From CALIBK01 sp037444165 (lineage in GTDB: Bacteria; Desulfobacterota; BSN033; UBA1163), in NCBI GenBank assembly GCA_037444165.1, contig JBBIMX010000002.1:1-64000 (forward strand): 64,000 nt of DNA. Direction: 5' to 3'. The translations under genes and the position numbers were made by a program. Under the pieces are notes generated by a model. It made no database searches. It was not told the DNA's origin and saw only the letters and a list, made by a program, of their open reading frames with translations. Below are positions 60,648-64,000 of the stretch, piece by piece (positions within the stretch are counted from its first letter, which is position 1; each line of letters begins with the position of its first letter).

Positions 60648-61001
60648 TTATCTGGATAATCTTATGATTTCCTCAAGTTGTTTCAGATTAAAGGGCTTCA
60701 CCAGATACCCAGAAATCCCTGCCTTCAAGGCTTCTTGCCTCAGATGGTCATCACTTTTCACCGTCATTAAAATGGAGATGAGTTTTGGATTTTGATTCAT
60801 CCATCCTTTTAACAGCTCTAAAGCCTCCCCATCCGGCAGAGGTTCTCCACAGATCACCATATCAAAGGGGGAACTATTATAAAGAAATTCCCCTTCCTTT
60901 TTTGAATCGGCTGTCACCACTTTGCATTTCATTTGATTCTCAATGAAGAAAGAAAGAGACTGGCTTATTTGTCTGTCTTTTTCTACGATAAGAACTTTCA
61001 T
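60648..61001 (-). CDS. Stand-alone receiver-domain protein without phospho-acceptor Asp
   Basis: The 117-residue protein has the CheY-like fold: VLIVEKD at the start, the conserved Lys in GYLVKPFNLKQLEEI near residue 105 and Thr in ILMTVKSDD. At the position of the phospho-acceptor Asp the sequence reads DMVICGEPLPDG, with Gly instead of Asp. It is probably not phosphorylated in the usual way and may act as a partner-binding or decoy receiver. A sigma-54 promoter lies immediately upstream, and an NtrC-type regulator gene is the next upstream gene. Confidence 0.88.
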   Translation of the reverse strand: MKVLIVEKDRQISQSLSFFIENQMKCKVVTADSKKEGEFLYNSSPFDMVICGEPLPDGEALELLKGWMNQNPKLISILMTVKSDDHLRQEALKAGISGYLVKPFNLKQLEEIIRLSR

Positions 61002-61028
61002 GATAATTATTATTTTATAAATAAAGAG

Positions 61029-61045
61029 AGCAAAGAAGGTGCCAA
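61029..61045 (-). promoter_or_regulatory. Sigma-54 promoter of the receiver gene
   Basis: On the minus strand TTGGCACCTTCTTTGCT matches the -24/-12 consensus (TGGCAC-N5-TTGCW) with exact spacing between GG and GC. The start would be near 61018, about 17 nt before the ATG. The rest of the 271-bp gap (61002-61272) is AT-rich, and I see no gene in it. Confidence 0.7.
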
Positions 61046-61272
61046 CTCTCTTTTAGAAAAAGAGATAGAGACTTAGGTTTAAATTTCTTTTGGAATTCAA
61101 AGGGTTATTTTTAAAAAGTCGATCTTTTGAAGCAAGGGGGTAAATGGAAGGGAAACCAAACTCTATTTAATAAAAAGGCTAAATATAACAATGCGTAGAG
61201 GATAATCTATTGAAATGCCAGAAGAATTTTAATAATTGTCTGATTTTAAACATTCTGTTTGTAATCAAATAT

Positions 61273-62646
61273 CTAAATCTCGCCCCGGCTTTTGATCCCA
61301 TATTTTTCCATCCGGTAGAGAAGTGCAGATCGGGAGATGCCAAGAATTTTGGCAGCTTGCATCTTATTCCCCCTTTTCATCCTTAAGGCTTCGAGGATAT
61401 ATCTCTTTTCAATCTCCTCAAGGACAATTCCCTGGGGAGGAATGACAGGTCTAAAATCAACCTTTTCTTCTCGTTCCAAGAGAAAGGCAAGATGTTTTCG
61501 ATCAATCGTCTCCCCTTTTTCAAGAAGGATGATTCGCTCTACTGTGTTTCGAAGCTCTCGAATATTGCCCGGCCAGGGATAGGAGAGAAGAATCTCTTCG
61601 GCTTCCTCTGAGAGATGAAGAAAATTCTTTTTAAACTGTTCATTAAAATAATTCATAAAAAACTTAAAAAGAGGAAGGATATCTTCTTTTCGCTCTCTCA
61701 AAGGAGGGATGGTCAGTTTGATGACATTTAATCTAAAGTAAAGGTCGTCTCGAAAATTCCCTTTTTTGACCTCGGCCTCTAAATCCTTATTGGTAGCAGC
61801 AATGATTCGAACATCTGCTTTTCGTTTCTCAACTCCCCCGACCCTGTAGTATTCTTTTCCTTCAAGGATTCGAAGAACCTTGACTTGGGCCGATAGGGGG
61901 AGTTCTCCCACTTCATCCAGAAAAAGGGTCCCCTTCTCAGCCGCTTCCACCTTTCCTATCTTACCTTTATCCAGGGCGCCTGTAAAGGCTCCTTTCTCGT
62001 ATCCAAAGAGTTCGCTTTCAAAGAGGTCTTTGGGGATCGCCCCACAATTGATAGCAATGAAGGGAAAGGAAGAGCGAGGGCTTAAAAAATGGATGTATTC
62101 AGCCAAAAGCTCCTTTCCTGTCCCTGTCTCACCCTCGATCAATACGGTCGTTTCAGAGCCCTGAGCGACCTTTTGGGCCAATTCTAAGATCTCCTCCATT
62201 TTTGGGCTTACTCCGATCATTTCCCAAGTCCGGAAACGGTCCTGATACTGGGATCGGAGCCATTCGACCTCCTTCTTTAAACGAATTCGCTCCAATCCTT
62301 TCTTGATCAAATCCTCCAGTTGTTCCAGTTCAAAAGGCTTCACCAAAAAATCGAAGGCCCCCATCTTCATAGAGTTGACCGCCATCTCAATCGATCCCTG
62401 AGCGGTCATCATAATTACAGGAGTCTCTGGGGAGATCTCTTTGATTCTTCGCAAGACTTCATCTCCATTGATTCCCGGAAGCCAGTGATCTAAAAGAACC
62501 AGATCAGGACGCCCCCTTTGAAACTGTTCTAAACCTTCCTCTCCACTCGAGGCAGTCAGGACTTCATAATGAGAATCTTTCAGGGCGATTTCGAGAGAAC
62601 CTCGAAGAAGAGGTTCATCATCAATGATTAAAATTTTAAACTCCAT
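61273..62646 (-). CDS. NtrC-family sigma-54-dependent response regulator
   Basis: The 457-residue activator has a receiver domain with Asp in LVLLDHWLPGING near residue 53 and KPFELEQLEDL. A AAA+ domain follows with Walker A EGETGTGKE near 172, the sigma-54 contact GAFTGA near 217 and Walker B LFLDEVGELP. The C-terminal Fis-type HTH is MQAAKILGISRSALLYRMEKYG. The start overlaps the upstream histidine kinase gene by 11 bp. It is the probable activator of the sigma-54 promoter before the receiver gene and perhaps of the one at 48.9 kb. Confidence 0.96.
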   Translation of the reverse strand: MEFKILIIDDEPLLRGSLEIALKDSHYEVLTASSGEEGLEQFQRGRPDLVLLDHWLPGINGDEVLRRIKEISPETPVIMMTAQGSIEMAVNSMKMGAFDFLVKPFELEQLEDLIKKGLERIRLKKEVEWLRSQYQDRFRTWEMIGVSPKMEEILELAQKVAQGSETTVLIEGETGTGKELLAEYIHFLSPRSSFPFIAINCGAIPKDLFESELFGYEKGAFTGALDKGKIGKVEAAEKGTLFLDEVGELPLSAQVKVLRILEGKEYYRVGGVEKRKADVRIIAATNKDLEAEVKKGNFRDDLYFRLNVIKLTIPPLRERKEDILPLFKFFMNYFNEQFKKNFLHLSEEAEEILLSYPWPGNIRELRNTVERIILLEKGETIDRKHLAFLLEREEKVDFRPVIPPQGIVLEEIEKRYILEALRMKRGNKMQAAKILGISRSALLYRMEKYGIKSRGEI

Positions 62647-64000
62647 TTTCTTTTCTCACAGGAAGATAAATCGTAAAGATTGACCCGACTCCTTCCTCAC
62701 TCTGGACCTCAATCGTCCCACCGTGAGCCTCGATGATCTTGAGGGTGATCGAAAGTCCCAGACCTGTCCCTTCCGATTTGGTGGTGAAAAAGGGGTCAAA
62801 AATCCTCTTCAGATGGGAAGCTGGGATTCCCACTCCAGTATCCTTCACCTCTACCCCAACCCTCTCCCCATCCAAAAAGGTTCGAAGGGTTAATCTTCCC
62901 CCCCTCTCCATGGCCTGAATGGCATTGAGAATCAGATTGATGAGGGCTTGCTGGATCTGATGCACGTCGATCCATACCTTTGGAAGCCCTTCTTCTTTCA
63001 AGAATTCTAAAGAAATATTGGCTTTTTTAAATTTGGTCTGAAACATGTTGAGGCTATCTTCGATCAGTGAATTGATCTGAGCTTCTCGAAATTCGGCTGG
63101 CTTCGGTTTGGCGAAATGGAGCATATCTTCAACAATCTTCTGAATCTTTTCAATCCCTTCCTCTGTACTCTCAAGAAGCCTCCTTTCTGTTTCAGAAAGA
63201 TCTTTCCTTCTTAAAAGGATTTGGGTATTGATTTTTATCCCGGCCAAGGGATTTCGAAGTTCATGGGCCACCCCTGCTGTAAGCTCTCCAAGAGAGGTCA
63301 ACCTTTCCGTAAGGAGGAGTCGTTCCTCCGCCCTCTTCATCTGGGTCACATCCTTGCAGATTCGCGTGACCCCAATGATTCTTCCTTCGGCATCTCGTAG
63401 GGGAGAAAGGGTCATGTTGGTGATGATCTCCCGACCTTCCTTGGTCTGTCTCCTCACCTCCACATTGGGAATCACTTCTCCTTTGAGGACCTTGGCCATT
63501 AATTCTTTCATCAATCTCTCTTCCTCTTCCTTTAATTTTTTGTCCTTAGGGTAGAGAAACTCCGAAACCTTTTGACCAAGGACTTCTTCCTTTCTGTATC
63601 CATAGATCCGCTCTGCCCCCTCATTCCAGTAAAGGACTCTCCCTTCGAGATCCACGACTGAAATGGCATCTCCTGCCTTCTCCACAATGGACTCTAAAAA
63701 ATTCTTTGTCTCAATCAACTCTTTTTGAAGACGGACTTTTTCGAGCATCAAATGGAATCCCTGAAGGGCTCGGTTGGCTACAAATGGGAAGGCCTTGGCA
63801 CACTCCGGAGATCGATTGATATAGTCAAAAACCCCTTCTTTCATTGCTTCCAAGGCCACCTTAGAATCTCCTTGAGCCGTAACAAAGATAGTCGGAATTC
63901 CAATTCCCAATCCATTGAATCTCCGAAGCCACTCCAGACCACTTCCATCCGAAAGCATTTGATCCAAGAGGAGGAGATCAAAATGTCCCTCTTGGAGTCT
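62636..64000 (-). CDS. Hybrid receiver-PAS histidine kinase (partial)
   Basis: The gene runs past the right edge of the window, so the N-terminus is missing. The visible part begins inside a receiver domain (DLLLLDQMLSDGSG, with the phospho-acceptor Asp). It continues with a PAS domain (AGDAISVVDLEGRVLYWNEGAERIYGY), the HisKA motif TAGVAHELRNPLAGI and the HATPase boxes (NLILNAIQAM, DTGVGIPASH, EGTGLGLSI). No membrane helix is seen in the visible part, so it is probably cytoplasmic. It overlaps the NtrC-type regulator gene and is its likely cognate kinase. Confidence 0.93.
   Translation of the reverse strand, partial: RLQEGHFDLLLLDQMLSDGSGLEWLRRFNGLGIGIPTIFVTAQGDSKVALEAMKEGVFDYINRSPECAKAFPFVANRALQGFHLMLEKVRLQKELIETKNFLESIVEKAGDAISVVDLEGRVLYWNEGAERIYGYRKEEVLGQKVSEFLYPKDKKLKEEEERLMKELMAKVLKGEVIPNVEVRRQTKEGREIITNMTLSPLRDAEGRIIGVTRICKDVTQMKRAEERLLLTERLTSLGELTAGVAHELRNPLAGIKINTQILLRRKDLSETERRLLESTEEGIEKIQKIVEDMLHFAKPKPAEFREAQINSLIEDSLNMFQTKFKKANISLEFLKEEGLPKVWIDVHQIQQALINLILNAIQAMERGGRLTLRTFLDGERVGVEVKDTGVGIPASHLKRIFDPFFTTKSEGTGLGLSITLKIIEAHGGTIEVQSEEGVGSIFTIYLPVRKENGV

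Overview
The window looks like a chromosomal segment of a strictly anaerobic, Gram-negative bacterium, most likely a deltaproteobacterial (Desulfobacterota-type) lineage. This rests on gene content only: anaerobic GlpABC, an archaeal-type CODH/acetyl-CoA synthase joined to a folate methyl branch, a W/Mo aldehyde:ferredoxin oxidoreductase, c-type haem in a sensor kinase, sigma-54/NtrC control and a candidate selenoprotein. The exact taxon cannot be read from the sequence. No rRNA, tRNA or CRISPR array was seen. The last gene runs off the right end.

Layout. 1-0.5 kb: two kinds of palindromic repeat. 0.5-3.3 kb: a secreted aspartyl-protease-like protein, an XRE-cupin regulator, and trpS behind a leader with a Trp-codon leader peptide and mutually exclusive hairpins (a ribosome-mediated attenuator). 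3.3-7.3 kb: glpABC. 7.3-13.7 kb, minus strand: a thioredoxin-fold protein that reads through an in-frame TGA (candidate selenocysteine), a HAD phosphatase, a binding-protein-dependent ABC importer, and a secreted metallophosphoesterase broken by a TGA at an expected Trp codon. 13.9-19.4 kb: molybdenum-cofactor operon (two moeA paralogues, moaA, moaC, MOSC) under a Moco-type riboswitch with its own terminator. 19.4-20.5 kb: an opine-dehydrogenase-like enzyme.

20.6-37.6 kb is the metabolic core, apparently one long transcription unit: fhs, folD, a NuoG-like Fe-S protein, methyltransferase acsE, the CFeSP small subunit, cdhA, cdhB, cdhC, cdhE, NuoE-like and NuoF-like subunits, two cooC paralogues, a DUF3786 protein and a short 'core' methionine synthase. 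Formate is activated on tetrahydrofolate, the methyl group passes through the corrinoid protein to acetyl-CoA synthase or, probably, to homocysteine, and the flavin/Fe-S subunits probably connect NAD(H) to CODH or ferredoxin. No methylene-THF reductase is present here. A perfect TGTGA-N6-TCACA operator lies at the predicted start of the unit. An aldehyde:ferredoxin oxidoreductase follows at 37.6 kb.

39.5-59.2 kb is a mixed region: a dihaem sensor kinase, a secreted protein of unknown function, aldo/keto reductase, histone-deacetylase-like amidohydrolase, queF, an ArsC-like phosphatase, alcohol dehydrogenase, radical SAM protein, a small two-helix membrane protein with a sigma-54-like promoter, ADP-forming acyl-CoA synthetase, LUD protein, PPC-domain protein, DUF401 permease, beta-CASP hydrolase, LOG-family protein, a zincin and a thiolase fused to an OB domain. 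59.2-60.6 kb holds the collapsed remains of a molybdopterin oxidoreductase operon (catalytic, 4Fe-4S, TorD and NrfD fragments). 60.6-64 kb holds a receiver protein without its phospho-acceptor Asp, preceded by a sigma-54 promoter, and an NtrC-type two-component pair.
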